Part shown: positions 20,401 to 29,596 of the stretch, piece by piece
How positions within the stretch are numbered: the first letter of the stretch is position 1
How the letters are laid out: every line of letters begins with the position of its first letter
Assembly (NCBI RefSeq): GCF_001447155.2
Contig: NZ_CP014754.1
Coordinates: forward strand, 4,371,565-4,435,564
Length of the DNA stretch: 64,000 nucleotides
Origin: Marinobacter sp. LQ44
GTDB lineage: Bacteria > Pseudomonadota > Gammaproteobacteria > Pseudomonadales > Oleiphilaceae
Reading direction: 5' to 3'
Made by a program: the position numbers and the translations under genes
The notes under the pieces: generated by a model
Told to the model about the DNA's origin: nothing
Databases searched by the model: none
The model's input: only the letters and a program-made list of their open reading frames with translations

Positions 20401-21312
20401 TTATTCAAGTACTGAGACGGTGGTCAGCAACTGCCGGACCCGTTCCTTGCTTTTGCCGGACTCTCCCTGTTCAAGGCGATGTTCGGCAACAGACGGAAAG
20501 ACCGCCTGAATATCGTCGGGCAGCACATGATTACGGTCTGCCATCAATGCCCAGGCTTTGGCGGCCCGGAGTAATCCGAGGCCTGCCCTCGGGGAGAGGC
20601 CGTACAGCAGTCCGGGCATGCGACGGCTTTGTTCAAGCAGCCGCTGTAGGTAGTCCAGCAGGGCCGGGCTGGCAGTGACTTCGTTCACGGCACCTTGCAG
20701 TGCCTGCAGTTGATCGTGGGGGAGGATGGCCTGGAGCCTGTCTGTGAGAGTCTTACGATCCTCACCTTCCAGCAGTTCCCGCTCGGCTTTCGGATCCGGA
20801 TATCCAAGGCGCAGGCGCATCAGGAAGCGGTCAAGCTGGGATTCGGGCAACGGAAAGGTGCCGCCCTGTTCGATCGGGTTCTGGGTGGCAATCACGAAAA
20901 ACGGCGAGGGCAGCGGCCGGGTTTCGCCCTCGATTGACACTTGTCGCTCTTCCATGGCCTCCAGCAGCGCACTTTGGGTGCGGGGCGACGCCCGGTTGAT
21001 TTCGTCTGCCAGAACAACCTGGGCGAAGATCGGGCCCGGATGAAAAACCAGGCTGCCGGCCTGCTTGTCATACATGGAATAGCCCAGAACATCGGCGGGT
21101 AGCAGATCGTTGGTGAACTGGATACGCTGGTAACTCAGGCCCATGATCTTGGCCAGGGCGTGGGACAGGGTAGTCTTGCCCATCCCGGGAATGTCCTCGA
21201 TCAGCAGGTGACCGCGGGCCAGCAATCCGCACAGGGCCAGCCGAACCTGGGTGTCCTTGCCCAGCAGTATCTTGTTGAGCTCGGTAACAACGCTATCGAT
21301 CTTCTGTTTCAT
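20401..21312 (-). CDS. MoxR-family AAA+ ATPase
   Basis: 303-aa AAA+ chaperone-like ATPase with Walker A GMGKTT (near 44), Walker B VVLADEINRASPRTQSALLEAMEE and the sensor region VIATQNPIEQGGTFPLPE, all intact. MoxR proteins usually work with vWA/DUF58 partners that follow in the same operon; none is present here. Instead it starts 7 bases after aguB on the same strand. The partner and substrate are unknown. Confidence 0.88.
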   Translation of the reverse strand: MKQKIDSVVTELNKILLGKDTQVRLALCGLLARGHLLIEDIPGMGKTTLSHALAKIMGLSYQRIQFTNDLLPADVLGYSMYDKQAGSLVFHPGPIFAQVVLADEINRASPRTQSALLEAMEERQVSIEGETRPLPSPFFVIATQNPIEQGGTFPLPESQLDRFLMRLRLGYPDPKAERELLEGEDRKTLTDRLQAILPHDQLQALQGAVNEVTASPALLDYLQRLLEQSRRMPGLLYGLSPRAGLGLLRAAKAWALMADRNHVLPDDIQAVFPSVAEHRLEQGESGKSKERVRQLLTTVSVLE

Positions 21313-21319
21313 GCAGGTC

Positions 21320-22243
21320 TCAGTCCCGTACCCGTTTCAGAATGTCTTCGTAGGCATCAATGCGACGATCACGGAGATACGGCCAGATCCGCCGAACGGA
21401 TTCGGTACGGTTGCGATCAAGGGTGGCTGTCAGGATGCACTCGCTGTGGTCATCCCCCCTGGCCAGGAATTCGCCCTGAGGGCCACAGATGAAGCTGTTG
21501 CCCCAGAATCGGATGCCATTACCCTGGCCGGTGGGATCCGGTTCGGTGCCAACCCGATTGGGAGCAATAACGGGCAGGTTATTGGCAACGGCATGGCCCC
21601 TTTGCACCGTAACCCAGGCTTCCAGCTGCCGGGCCTGTTCTTCGGGGTCGTCGGTGATGTCCCAACCGATGGCGGTGGGGTAGATCAGGATATCGGCACC
21701 GGCCAGTGCCATCAGGCGGGCTGCCTCCGGGTACCACTGGTCCCAGCACACCAGAACTCCGAGCTTTCCGATAGAGGTATTGATCGGGGTGAAGCCGCTG
21801 CGGCCGTCATTGAACGTGGCGTCTCCAGGCGTGAAATAGAATTTCTCGTAGAAGCCCGGGTCATCGGGGATGTGCATCTTGCGGTAGATGCCAGCCAGGC
21901 TGCCGTCGGTATCAAACACCACCGAGGTGTTGTGGTAAACGCCGTTCATACGTCGTTCGAAGATTGAGCCGACCAGCACAATCCCCAGCTCCCCGGCCAG
22001 ATCTGCCAGCCGGTTGCTGGTGGGCCCGGGAATGGGTTCCGCCAGTTCAAAAATGCTTGTGTCTTCGGTCTGGCAGAAATAAAGGGTGGCGTGGAGTTCC
22101 TGCAGCACCACCAGTTGCGCGCCTCCCTTCGCGGCCTCCCGGATAAGCTTCTCGGACGTGGCGAGGCTGGCTGCCTTGTCGTCAGTACACTTTTGCTGGA
22201 TGGCAGCAATTTTCAGCTGCGGGTTTTCGGGCCGGTTAGTCAT
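21320..22243 (-). CDS. aguB: N-carbamoylputrescine amidohydrolase
   Basis: 307-aa nitrilase-superfamily amidase that releases putrescine from N-carbamoylputrescine. The catalytic triad is visible: E49 (LQELHATLYF), K122 (YRKMHIPDDP) and C166 (GVLVCWDQWYPEAAR). The CWDQWYPEAAR sequence is typical of AguB. It overlaps aguA by 4 bases, fixing the pathway assignment. Confidence 0.95.
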   Translation of the reverse strand: MTNRPENPQLKIAAIQQKCTDDKAASLATSEKLIREAAKGGAQLVVLQELHATLYFCQTEDTSIFELAEPIPGPTSNRLADLAGELGIVLVGSIFERRMNGVYHNTSVVFDTDGSLAGIYRKMHIPDDPGFYEKFYFTPGDATFNDGRSGFTPINTSIGKLGVLVCWDQWYPEAARLMALAGADILIYPTAIGWDITDDPEEQARQLEAWVTVQRGHAVANNLPVIAPNRVGTEPDPTGQGNGIRFWGNSFICGPQGEFLARGDDHSECILTATLDRNRTESVRRIWPYLRDRRIDAYEDILKRVRD

Positions 22244-23316
22244 AGCGTGACCACTCCTGCGGGAATCTGCATGGTGACACAGTGAAGGCTGCCGTGCTGG
22301 TGAATCAGCGGGCGGCAGTTGATCGGAACAATCTCCCGGTCAGGGAAGATCCCGGCCATGATGCGGATGGCTTCCTGATCTTGCGGTACATCGTACACAG
22401 GCAGAAGAACCGCACCATTGATGATCAGAAAGTTGGCATAGGTGGCCGGCAGGCGCTCGCCGTCTTCATCATGGATGGCATCCGGCCAGGGCAGGGCAGT
22501 CAGTTTATACGGGCTGCCATCCTTCTGCCGGAACTCCTGCAGTTCTTCTTCCATGGCCGCCAGTGCGCTGTAATGCTCATCGGCTGCGTCCGGGCAGGTA
22601 ACGTAGCAGATGTGGTCGGGAGCACAGAATCGAGCCAGGGTATCGATATGGCTGTCGGTGTCGTCACCGGCCAGGTAACCGTGGTTCAGCCAGAGAACCC
22701 GATCGGCCCCCAGCAGTTCCGACAGGAGCTGTTCAATAGCCGAGCGGTCCATGGAGGGGTTTCGGGACGGCGTCAGCATACACTCGCTGGTGGTCAGGAT
22801 TGTCCCCTGGCCATCGGATTCGATGGAGCCACCTTCCAGAACGAAATCCACAGACTGCAAACGATGGCCGCCAAACACGCCGGCATTCGCCAGATGCTGA
22901 TTGAGGGCGTTGTCTTTCTCCCACGGAAACTTGCCACCCCAGGCGTTGAACCGGAAGTCCAGCAGGGTGAGGCCGTCGCCGGTGTTGACCGTTATCGGGC
23001 CGTGATCCCGCGCCCAGGTGTCGTTAGCGGGTGCCGGGACGGTGATCACACGCCCCGGAAGGCCGTTCTCTTCTGCGAAATGGTTCAGTTCCTGGCCGAG
23101 TTTTTGCAGCCGTGCAACGAATTCACAACTGATCACCAGATGCTCAAATCGAAGCACCTGGTGAGCAATGTTCAGGAAGACAGGTTCAACCTCGTCCATT
23201 ATCCGGGCCCAGTCAGTGCCCGGATGAGGCCAGGTCAACATGACTGCACTCTGGGGCGCCCACTCCGCAGGCAACACTCGCTTGGATGTCACTGTATTCG
23301 TCACCTTGGTTCGCAA
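22240..23316 (-). CDS. aguA: agmatine deiminase
   Basis: 358-aa guanidino-group-modifying enzyme (peptidyl-arginine deiminase fold) converting agmatine to N-carbamoylputrescine. The catalytic cysteine is C346 in GSLHCVTMQIP, with WARDHGP and EGGSIESDGQGT as the other active-site motifs. It is followed by aguB (4-base overlap) and then moxR. It is first in this unit; no aguR-type regulator is adjacent. Confidence 0.95.
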   Translation of the reverse strand: MRTKVTNTVTSKRVLPAEWAPQSAVMLTWPHPGTDWARIMDEVEPVFLNIAHQVLRFEHLVISCEFVARLQKLGQELNHFAEENGLPGRVITVPAPANDTWARDHGPITVNTGDGLTLLDFRFNAWGGKFPWEKDNALNQHLANAGVFGGHRLQSVDFVLEGGSIESDGQGTILTTSECMLTPSRNPSMDRSAIEQLLSELLGADRVLWLNHGYLAGDDTDSHIDTLARFCAPDHICYVTCPDAADEHYSALAAMEEELQEFRQKDGSPYKLTALPWPDAIHDEDGERLPATYANFLIINGAVLLPVYDVPQDQEAIRIMAGIFPDREIVPINCRPLIHQHGSLHCVTMQIPAGVVTL

Positions 23317-23392
23317 AAGCCGCCATTCTATCTGACCATTGCCGCAACGTCAGGCCATGGGCGGAGAAAATTGAACCTTTGTCCGGAGGGGG

Positions 23393-23695
23393 TTAGCGGT
23401 TGCGCTTGACGACGGCGTGCAGCACCCGGTCGTGTTCGAAATAGACAATAAAATCGGAGTAGTGCCACTGGCTGATCGGGGGCTCACCCACTGGGCCCTG
23501 GATATCCTGCGGAGCGCCCCAGCGGTTACGAACCGAGGCCTGGGTCATGCCGGTGGTCGGCAGGCTGACCTCGCTGCGATCGGCCTGGCTGCCAACGGGA
23601 ATTGTCAGCTGTTCGGCATGCAGGTTGGTTGCCAGGCCGGCAGACATGAGGGACGCCAGTGCCACGGCGGTAATCAGGTTTCGCTTGTTCTTCAT
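23393..23695 (-). CDS. small exported protein with BamE/SmpA-like tail
   Basis: 100 aa. Residues 1-28 form a signal peptide (MKNKRNLITAVALASLMSAGLATNLHA|E). The mature part ends with VRNRWGAPQDIQGPVGEPPISQW and WHYSDFIVYFEHDRVLHAVV, which recalls the C-terminal half of SmpA/OmlA (BamE) folds, but there is no lipobox. The start ATG 23695 is chosen because GGAGA lies 6 bases upstream and it begins the signal peptide; an ORF extension to 23776 lacks these. Probably periplasmic; function unknown. BamE-like is inference from pattern. Confidence 0.7.
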   Translation of the reverse strand: MKNKRNLITAVALASLMSAGLATNLHAEQLTIPVGSQADRSEVSLPTTGMTQASVRNRWGAPQDIQGPVGEPPISQWHYSDFIVYFEHDRVLHAVVKRNR

Positions 23696-23797
23696 TGGGT
23701 TCTCCATTAATGCCTGGTTCCCACGAACAATTCCGCAGGACATGGATAAAACGTAATATCCCGAAAAAACGGGCAAAAGTCAGCGCTTTTTCAAAGT

Positions 23798-24388
23798 TTA
23801 CTCTTTTTGCCGCTGCCGGATTTGCCAACGCATCACATGGCGGGCAATTTGTTGGCGGCTACTGTCGTCAAGTTGAACGAACTCGGTGTGAACCCTTGCT
23901 CCGCCCCGATCATCCACCTCGGTGCCCAGAACTTCGGCAATGGCTTGAGGTTGATAGAGTTCCGGCGGCAGGGTCATCCGTACTGCAATGCGGTCGCCTT
24001 GATTCCAGGCAGGGGTGCTGCTGAAAAAGGACAGGCCACCTTCGCTGAGAGTCACATCCTGCCAGTCTTCCGGTTGCAACGGATTTTGCTCAAAGGCGAT
24101 AATGCGCGCCAGCGTGTCGAGCTTGCTGTTCATGGATTTGATCAATCCGGTCAGTAGCCGGTCACGTTCCGCCAGGCTGGCGAGGTGTGCTTTTACGTCC
24201 TGGTCCAGCCGGCGGAATTCAGCTTTGAGGCTTTCCAGTGGCGATCCATTGAACGGATCATCCTGCTCGCTGTCAGCGTTCCCGGAGAGACGGCGGATTT
24301 CAAGACCAATACGGTCCTCGATCCGGAAATACTCGCGTCGGTCGGCTTTGGCATCGGTGATCGGTGGCGTGATAGGCGAGCCTGGCAT
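23798..24388 (-). CDS. atypical PilZ-domain protein
   Basis: 196 aa. The N-terminal RREYFR (about 17-22) fits the PilZ RxxxR motif. A helical insertion of about 90 residues follows (DQDVKAHLASLAERDRLLTGLIKSM). The second motif is TLSEGG (about 114-119), where the usual Asp/Asn two residues before the Ser is Thr. Cyclic-di-GMP binding is therefore uncertain. Start ATG 24388 has GGAG upstream. It is divergent from the Lol exporter genes, an arrangement I recall from Pseudomonas. The fold assignment is moderate. Confidence 0.65.
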   Translation of the reverse strand: MPGSPITPPITDAKADRREYFRIEDRIGLEIRRLSGNADSEQDDPFNGSPLESLKAEFRRLDQDVKAHLASLAERDRLLTGLIKSMNSKLDTLARIIAFEQNPLQPEDWQDVTLSEGGLSFFSSTPAWNQGDRIAVRMTLPPELYQPQAIAEVLGTEVDDRGGARVHTEFVQLDDSSRQQIARHVMRWQIRQRQKE

Positions 24389-24509
24389 TCTGTCTCCGGC
24401 GGGCTGAAATTTTATTGGTAAAGAGTAGTTTAGCAGTTTCCCGGAGGCTCGCGAGTGATCCGGGGTACCAAACCACGACAGGCCAGAAGGTAGCGACAGG
24501 CACCTCCCC

Positions 24510-25754
24510 ATGTTCAGACCCTTATCGTTCTATATCGGCTTGCGGTACACCGCAGCCAAGCGACGTAATCACTTTATATCCTTTATATCCCTGACCTCCA
24601 TGCTCGGGCTGATGCTTGGCGTGGCGGTCCTGATCATCGTGTTGTCCGTCATGAATGGTTTTGACCGGGAATTGAAGCAGCGCATTCTGGGCATGGTGCC
24701 CCACGCCACTATTCAGGGGGCGTCGGGCCCGCTGGAAGACTGGGAAGAGATTGATCGCCGCGTACAGGAGCATCCACGGGTACTGGCGGCCGCGCCCTTT
24801 ATTCAGGGCCAGGGCATGGTGACAGGCGGTGGTGATGTTCGGGGAGTGATGCTAAGCGGCATTGTGCCCGAGCAGGAAGCCACGGTATCGATCATTGAGA
24901 ATCACTTCATTGAAGGCAACCTGGATGAACTCAAGCCGGGAGAATTCGGCATTATCATCGGTCGGCTGATGGCCAACAGCCTCAGGCTCCAGGTCGGAGA
25001 CAAACTGACGGTTGTCCTGCCGGAAGCCTCGGTAACCCCTGCCGGCGTACTGCCGAGACTCAAACGATTTACCGTCAAAGGCATATTCAGTGTCGGTGCC
25101 GAGCTGGATGGCAACTATGCGTTGATTCATATGGATGATGCGGCCCGCCTGATGCGAACCGGCGGCCGTGCCGAGGGCGTGCGCCTGCTGGTGGATGATC
25201 TGTTTGCAGCACCGCGCGTGGTCAACCAGGTTGCGCAGGATCTGGGAGGGCGTTACTACGTATCTGACTGGACCCGTACCCACGGCAACCTGTTCCAGGC
25301 TATACGGATGGAAAAGACCATGATTGGCCTGTTGCTGATGTTCATTGTGGCCGTCGCCGCTTTCAATATTGTTTCCACCCTGGTCATGGTGGTCACCGAC
25401 AAAACCGCAGACATCGCGATTTTGCGAACCATGGGGGCAACACCCGGGCGCATTATGCGAATTTTCATCATTCAGGGGGCGGTAATAGGTATCTTTGGCA
25501 CCCTGATGGGAACCGCGCTCGGAATCTTCGGAGCCCTGAATATCAGTGGCTTCATTTCCTGGCTTGAGGAGCTGATGGGGCATCAATTCCTGAGTGCCGA
25601 CGTCTACTTCATCAGTTACCTGCCGTCCCAATTGCAGTGGCAGGATGTGGCCATTATCAGCAGTGCCGGAATGGTGATGAGCCTGCTGGCAACGATTTAC
25701 CCGGCATGGCGGGCATCCAGGGTCGAACCGGCAGAGGCGTTACGTTATGAGTGA
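24510..25754 (+). CDS. lipoprotein-releasing ABC permease (LolC/LolE/LolF type)
   Basis: 414-aa inner-membrane permease that extracts outer-membrane lipoproteins and passes them to LolA. It has an N-terminal TM (about 20-45; SFISLTSMLGLMLGVAVLIIVLSVMNGFDREL), a large MacB-like periplasmic domain, and three C-terminal TMs (about 265-400) with the FtsX-type coupling segment ILRTMGATPGRIMRIF. It overlaps lolD by 8 bases. No second permease gene follows, so the exporter may use a homodimer, as in LolDF systems. The subtype is left open because LolC, LolE and LolF cannot be separated by eye. Confidence 0.88.
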   Translation: MFRPLSFYIGLRYTAAKRRNHFISFISLTSMLGLMLGVAVLIIVLSVMNGFDRELKQRILGMVPHATIQGASGPLEDWEEIDRRVQEHPRVLAAAPFIQGQGMVTGGGDVRGVMLSGIVPEQEATVSIIENHFIEGNLDELKPGEFGIIIGRLMANSLRLQVGDKLTVVLPEASVTPAGVLPRLKRFTVKGIFSVGAELDGNYALIHMDDAARLMRTGGRAEGVRLLVDDLFAAPRVVNQVAQDLGGRYYVSDWTRTHGNLFQAIRMEKTMIGLLLMFIVAVAAFNIVSTLVMVVTDKTADIAILRTMGATPGRIMRIFIIQGAVIGIFGTLMGTALGIFGALNISGFISWLEELMGHQFLSADVYFISYLPSQLQWQDVAIISSAGMVMSLLATIYPAWRASRVEPAEALRYE

Positions 25755-26454
25755 AGTAGAAATGACGACCAGCAAGCCTTTGGTAATCGACTGCCGCCAG
25801 GTTACCCGAACCTACGACCAGGGCCCCGAGACACTGACAATTTTCTCCGACATTTCCCTGGAAGTGTCGGCAGGCGAAACTGTTGCCATCGTGGGCAGCA
25901 GTGGTGCTGGCAAAACCACGCTGCTGAACCTGCTTGGCGGCCTGGACCGGCCATCATCCGGCCAGATTCATATCTGTGGTGAGGATATTCACCGGTTGTC
26001 GGAAGCCGGCCGGGCACGTTTCCGCAATGGCCACCTTGGCTTTGTCTACCAGTTCCATCACCTGTTGCCGGAGTTCACAGCGCTGGAAAACGTGATGATG
26101 CCCTGCGCACTGGGCGGTCAGTCGCTGGCTGTGGCCAGGCAGAAAGCCGAAAAATTGCTGGACCGGGTTGGCCTGGGCAAGCGATTGAAGCATAAGCCTT
26201 CCGAGCTGTCTGGCGGTGAGCGCCAGCGGGTGGCCATTGCCCGGGCACTGGTCAACGAGCCCCAGTGTGTGTTGATGGACGAGCCAACCGGTAACCTGGA
26301 CGAGCATACCGGCGAGGGTATCAGGGCTCTGATTGAGGATTTGCGAGAGCAGTCTGGCATTGCCTTTGTTATGGTCACCCACGATATGCGAATGGCGCGG
26401 AGCCTCGGCCGGGTGTTGCGACTGGAGCAAGGGCGGTTGATTCAGGAGGCCTGA
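25747..26454 (+). CDS. lolD: lipoprotein-releasing ABC transporter ATPase LolD
   Basis: 235-aa ABC ATPase. Walker A GSSGAGKTT, signature LSGGERQRVAIARAL and Walker B VLMDEPTGNLDEHTG are intact, and GFVYQFHHLLPEFTALENVMMP is LolD-typical. It powers release of lipoproteins from the inner membrane with the permease encoded just upstream. Its 3' end overlaps the convergent DUF2062 gene by 13 bases. Confidence 0.95.
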   Translation: MSEVEMTTSKPLVIDCRQVTRTYDQGPETLTIFSDISLEVSAGETVAIVGSSGAGKTTLLNLLGGLDRPSSGQIHICGEDIHRLSEAGRARFRNGHLGFVYQFHHLLPEFTALENVMMPCALGGQSLAVARQKAEKLLDRVGLGKRLKHKPSELSGGERQRVAIARALVNEPQCVLMDEPTGNLDEHTGEGIRALIEDLREQSGIAFVMVTHDMRMARSLGRVLRLEQGRLIQEA

Positions 26455-26987
26455 TTACGGGCCTTCTTGCGGGCTTTTCTTGAAAAGCGCCGAATCTGCC
26501 AGTCGGTGCGGATTTTTCGCCGCCAAAGGTACTGGATGATCAGATAGGCGCTGCAGCCCGCAGCAGTCGCCACCACAATTGACCCGACATAGAGCGGCAC
26601 GCCAATCTCCATCAGGCGGCTGCTCATCCAGGACCAGGAGAGCTGGAATTCAAAAGCCAGCACGGGGCGGTCCAGAATCCAGGCGCCTACTTTGTAGTTA
26701 AAGTAGAAGATGGGCGGCATGGTCAACGGATTGCTGATCCAGACCAGGGCGACGGACAACGGCAGGTTGGCATTGATCCAGATGGCCATGCCTGCTGCCG
26801 CCGCCATTTGGAATGGCATCGGGATAAAACTGAGAAATAGCCCGATCAGGAAGGCGCGAGACACACTGTGCCGGTTGATGTGCCACAGGTTGGGTTCATG
26901 AAGGATATCGCCCAGAAAGCGCAATGATTCGATGGATTGCACTTTTTCCGGGGAAGGCAGATACCGTTTCATGAACTTCTTGGGCAT
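26442..26987 (-). CDS. DUF2062 membrane protein
   Basis: 181-aa inner-membrane protein with HRHSVSRAFLIGLFLSFIPMPFQM and PLTMPPIFYFNYKVGAWIL, the hallmark segments of DUF2062. It has about three transmembrane helices and a basic C-terminal tail (RRKIRTDWQIRRFSRKARKKARN). The biochemical function of the family is unknown. Two start codons are possible (26987, 26972). It lies between the Lol genes and comEC and is transcribed against both. Confidence 0.8.
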   Translation of the reverse strand: MPKKFMKRYLPSPEKVQSIESLRFLGDILHEPNLWHINRHSVSRAFLIGLFLSFIPMPFQMAAAAGMAIWINANLPLSVALVWISNPLTMPPIFYFNYKVGAWILDRPVLAFEFQLSWSWMSSRLMEIGVPLYVGSIVVATAAGCSAYLIIQYLWRRKIRTDWQIRRFSRKARKKARNQAS

Positions 26988-27067
26988 AGGAAGTTCGGCC
27001 TGTTGCTTCGCAATGGATAACTTCCGGCACCCTGAGCGAGCCGGGCTAATGCACTGGAGGACAAGGA

Positions 27068-29524
27068 TTGTCCGGTCTGTTTCATACTCACCAAACGCCT
27101 GAACACAGCGTAGTCGGCGCGCCCGGCATTGTCGCGTTCTCGTGCGGCGTTATCTTACTGTATCAACTGACGCTTTTACCACCGCCCGGGTGGCTGTTTT
27201 TGGTCGGGCTGCTGATGGTCAGTGCGTCTCTCCTGATCCGTCAGGGCACCATGCGCCGTCTGGTCAGGCTGTTGGCTCTGCTTGTGCTGGGTCTGGCCTG
27301 GGCTGGCTGGCATTCTGAAGCGCGCCTGGCGGAGCGCTTGCCGGCGGATATGGAAGGCAAGCGTCTGGAACTATCAGGGTATGTTTGTGAGCTTCCGCAG
27401 GCTGGCAGTTTCAGCAGTTTGCGCTTTAGCGTGTGTGTTGTCAGTTGGCACAGCGAAGGCCAACAGGGCGCCACACCGGTACTTCCCCGCAGAGTGCGTC
27501 TCTCCTGGTATGGCCGGAATGATCAGGCGCTGCCCGGCCATCGGCTGAGGCTGGAGGTGGTCCTTAAACGGCCGCACGGCAACCTGAATCCCGAGGGGTT
27601 TCGTTATGAGGATTGGCTGTTCAGGAAAGGTTACCGGGCAACCGGAAGCGTTCGGGCGGTTGCCCTGGACCAGGATCTTCATTGTGGCTGGCATTGCCGG
27701 TACCACGCCTGGCGTCAAACGGTTGCTGAGCAGGTTCATCGGCATTTTTCCGATGCCGGTGAATACCCATTGATTGCCTCGTTACTGATCGGCCACCGCG
27801 GTTATCTCACGGATCGGCATTGGCAAACGCTTCGGGCGACGGGCACGATTCACCTGGTGGCGATATCAGGGTTGCACTTGGGACTGGTGGCGGTTGGTGC
27901 TGGCCTGGTTGCCCGCCGCTTCACCTTGTCAGTGCCGGCGCACTGGCTGGATGAGCGGCGCAGGCGAATCGCAGGCTTTGCGCTGGTTATCCTGTGTTGC
28001 CTGTTCTATGCCCTGGTTGCGGGGTTTACCGTACCAACCCGCCGGGCCTTGATCATGGTTCTGGTTGGCGGCTGGTATCTGCTTCTGGCCCGCGAGGCCA
28101 GTGTCTGGCGACCATTCTGTTCCGCCTTGTTTCTGGTGCTGTTACTTGACCCGTTCGCGCCGCTGGATCAGGGGTTCTGGTTGTCCTTTGGTGCGGTGGC
28201 GGTCTTGCTGGCGGTATTCAGCGGGCGTCTGGCAGGCCCCGGCTGGCTCAAGGGGCTGGTGTTGGCACAGGTAGCGGTTTTTGCGGGCTTGTGGCCATTG
28301 TTGTCCGGGCTTGGGCAGAGCCAACCGCTGGCCGGTTTGGTGGCAAACCTGGTGGCGATTCCCTGGGTATCGCTGGTTGTGATGCCGGTGCTGTTCGCAG
28401 GTGCTTTGTTGGTGCTGGTGTCCGGTGGCGCGGTGACGGGTTGGGTAAGTTCGCTGCTTGATGCAGTACTGGGCCCGTTGATGGCCTGGCTGCAGTGGGT
28501 GGAGCAACTGGCTGCTCCAGTGTCCGTATTAACGCCAGAGGCATCACCCTTTTTGCTGGCATTGTTGGCGGCTGTCGTCGTTCTGCTGCTCCGTTTCCCT
28601 GACAGGGTTTTTCGCCTGATGACCGTGGCGTTAGTCGGGGCCTGGGCGGTCACGGCGGTGCTGACAAGGCCTGCCGCCATTAACCCGGAGGTGGTGGAGC
28701 CGGAAATTCGTGTCTGGGATGTGGGCCAGGGTCTGTCTGTTCTGGTGCGTGTGGGGCGCAAGGCACTGGTTTACGACACAGGGCCGGAAGTACGGGGTGT
28801 GTTTTCGGCTGTTGACTCGACACTGCTTCCGAACCTCCGGGCCCTGGGGATTAACAAACTTGATCGTCTGATAATCAGCCACGGTGACAGTGACCACGCC
28901 GGTGGCCTGGTACAGTTGGTACAAGCCGTAGAGGTGGGGCAGATACAGAGCGGTGAGCCGGAAGTCGTGGCCGGGATTCTGGACGAAGTGCCGGGGAAAT
29001 CGGTAGGACAGTGTCGGTCAGAGCCGTTCGAGTGGCATGGGGTGGTGTTCGAATTCTGGCAGTCCCAAGCCGAGCGCACCGGAAACGATGCGTCCTGTGT
29101 GGTCCGGGTTCACCATCCCGCCAGTGGTTCTGACGTGCTGCTTACCGGGGATATCAGTAAACGGGTAGAGGCAGAGATGCTTGCCCCCGGCGCGGTGCCG
29201 TGGTTGCGCAAGGCAGTGGATTTCCGCTTGGTGCTTGCGCCGCACCACGGCAGCAAAACATCGTCCTCTGCACCGTGGATCGATCGTGTCGCGCCCGACT
29301 GGGTAATCTACACAGCGGGCTATCGGCATAGATACGGCCACCCCCATCCTGATGTGGTGGCCCGGTACCAGCTGGCGAATGCTCGCCCACTCAACACTGC
29401 CTGCTCCGGAGAGATCGTCATTAACTTGAGTAAGCATGGCCCGAAAATCAGTGAGCTGCGCCACACGGTTCCGTTTTGGATCCAGGGTCCGGGGCTGACC
29501 CGTGACCAATGTAAAATACCGTGA
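27068..29524 (+). CDS. comEC: ComEC/Rec2-family DNA uptake protein
   Basis: 818-aa polytopic protein with three parts: N-terminal hydrophobic and OB-like region (1-200), competence membrane domain with about 7-8 helices (about 220-520; begins YPLIASLLIGHRG, TGTIHLVAISGLHLGL), and a C-terminal metallo-beta-lactamase domain with HGDSDHAGG and APHHGSKTSSS. In competent bacteria ComEC forms the inner-membrane channel for transforming DNA. The start is TTG at 27068, with GGAGG 7 bases upstream. Whether the host is naturally competent cannot be told from this gene alone, since many gammaproteobacteria keep it. Confidence 0.9.
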   Translation: MSGLFHTHQTPEHSVVGAPGIVAFSCGVILLYQLTLLPPPGWLFLVGLLMVSASLLIRQGTMRRLVRLLALLVLGLAWAGWHSEARLAERLPADMEGKRLELSGYVCELPQAGSFSSLRFSVCVVSWHSEGQQGATPVLPRRVRLSWYGRNDQALPGHRLRLEVVLKRPHGNLNPEGFRYEDWLFRKGYRATGSVRAVALDQDLHCGWHCRYHAWRQTVAEQVHRHFSDAGEYPLIASLLIGHRGYLTDRHWQTLRATGTIHLVAISGLHLGLVAVGAGLVARRFTLSVPAHWLDERRRRIAGFALVILCCLFYALVAGFTVPTRRALIMVLVGGWYLLLAREASVWRPFCSALFLVLLLDPFAPLDQGFWLSFGAVAVLLAVFSGRLAGPGWLKGLVLAQVAVFAGLWPLLSGLGQSQPLAGLVANLVAIPWVSLVVMPVLFAGALLVLVSGGAVTGWVSSLLDAVLGPLMAWLQWVEQLAAPVSVLTPEASPFLLALLAAVVVLLLRFPDRVFRLMTVALVGAWAVTAVLTRPAAINPEVVEPEIRVWDVGQGLSVLVRVGRKALVYDTGPEVRGVFSAVDSTLLPNLRALGINKLDRLIISHGDSDHAGGLVQLVQAVEVGQIQSGEPEVVAGILDEVPGKSVGQCRSEPFEWHGVVFEFWQSQAERTGNDASCVVRVHHPASGSDVLLTGDISKRVEAEMLAPGAVPWLRKAVDFRLVLAPHHGSKTSSSAPWIDRVAPDWVIYTAGYRHRYGHPHPDVVARYQLANARPLNTACSGEIVINLSKHGPKISELRHTVPFWIQGPGLTRDQCKIP

Positions 29525-29596
29525 CATTCCGGGTGTGGCCTGAACGGGCAGCTATGCTAAAGTAGCGCGGCTTGTAATTAATCAGGGAGATCAAGC

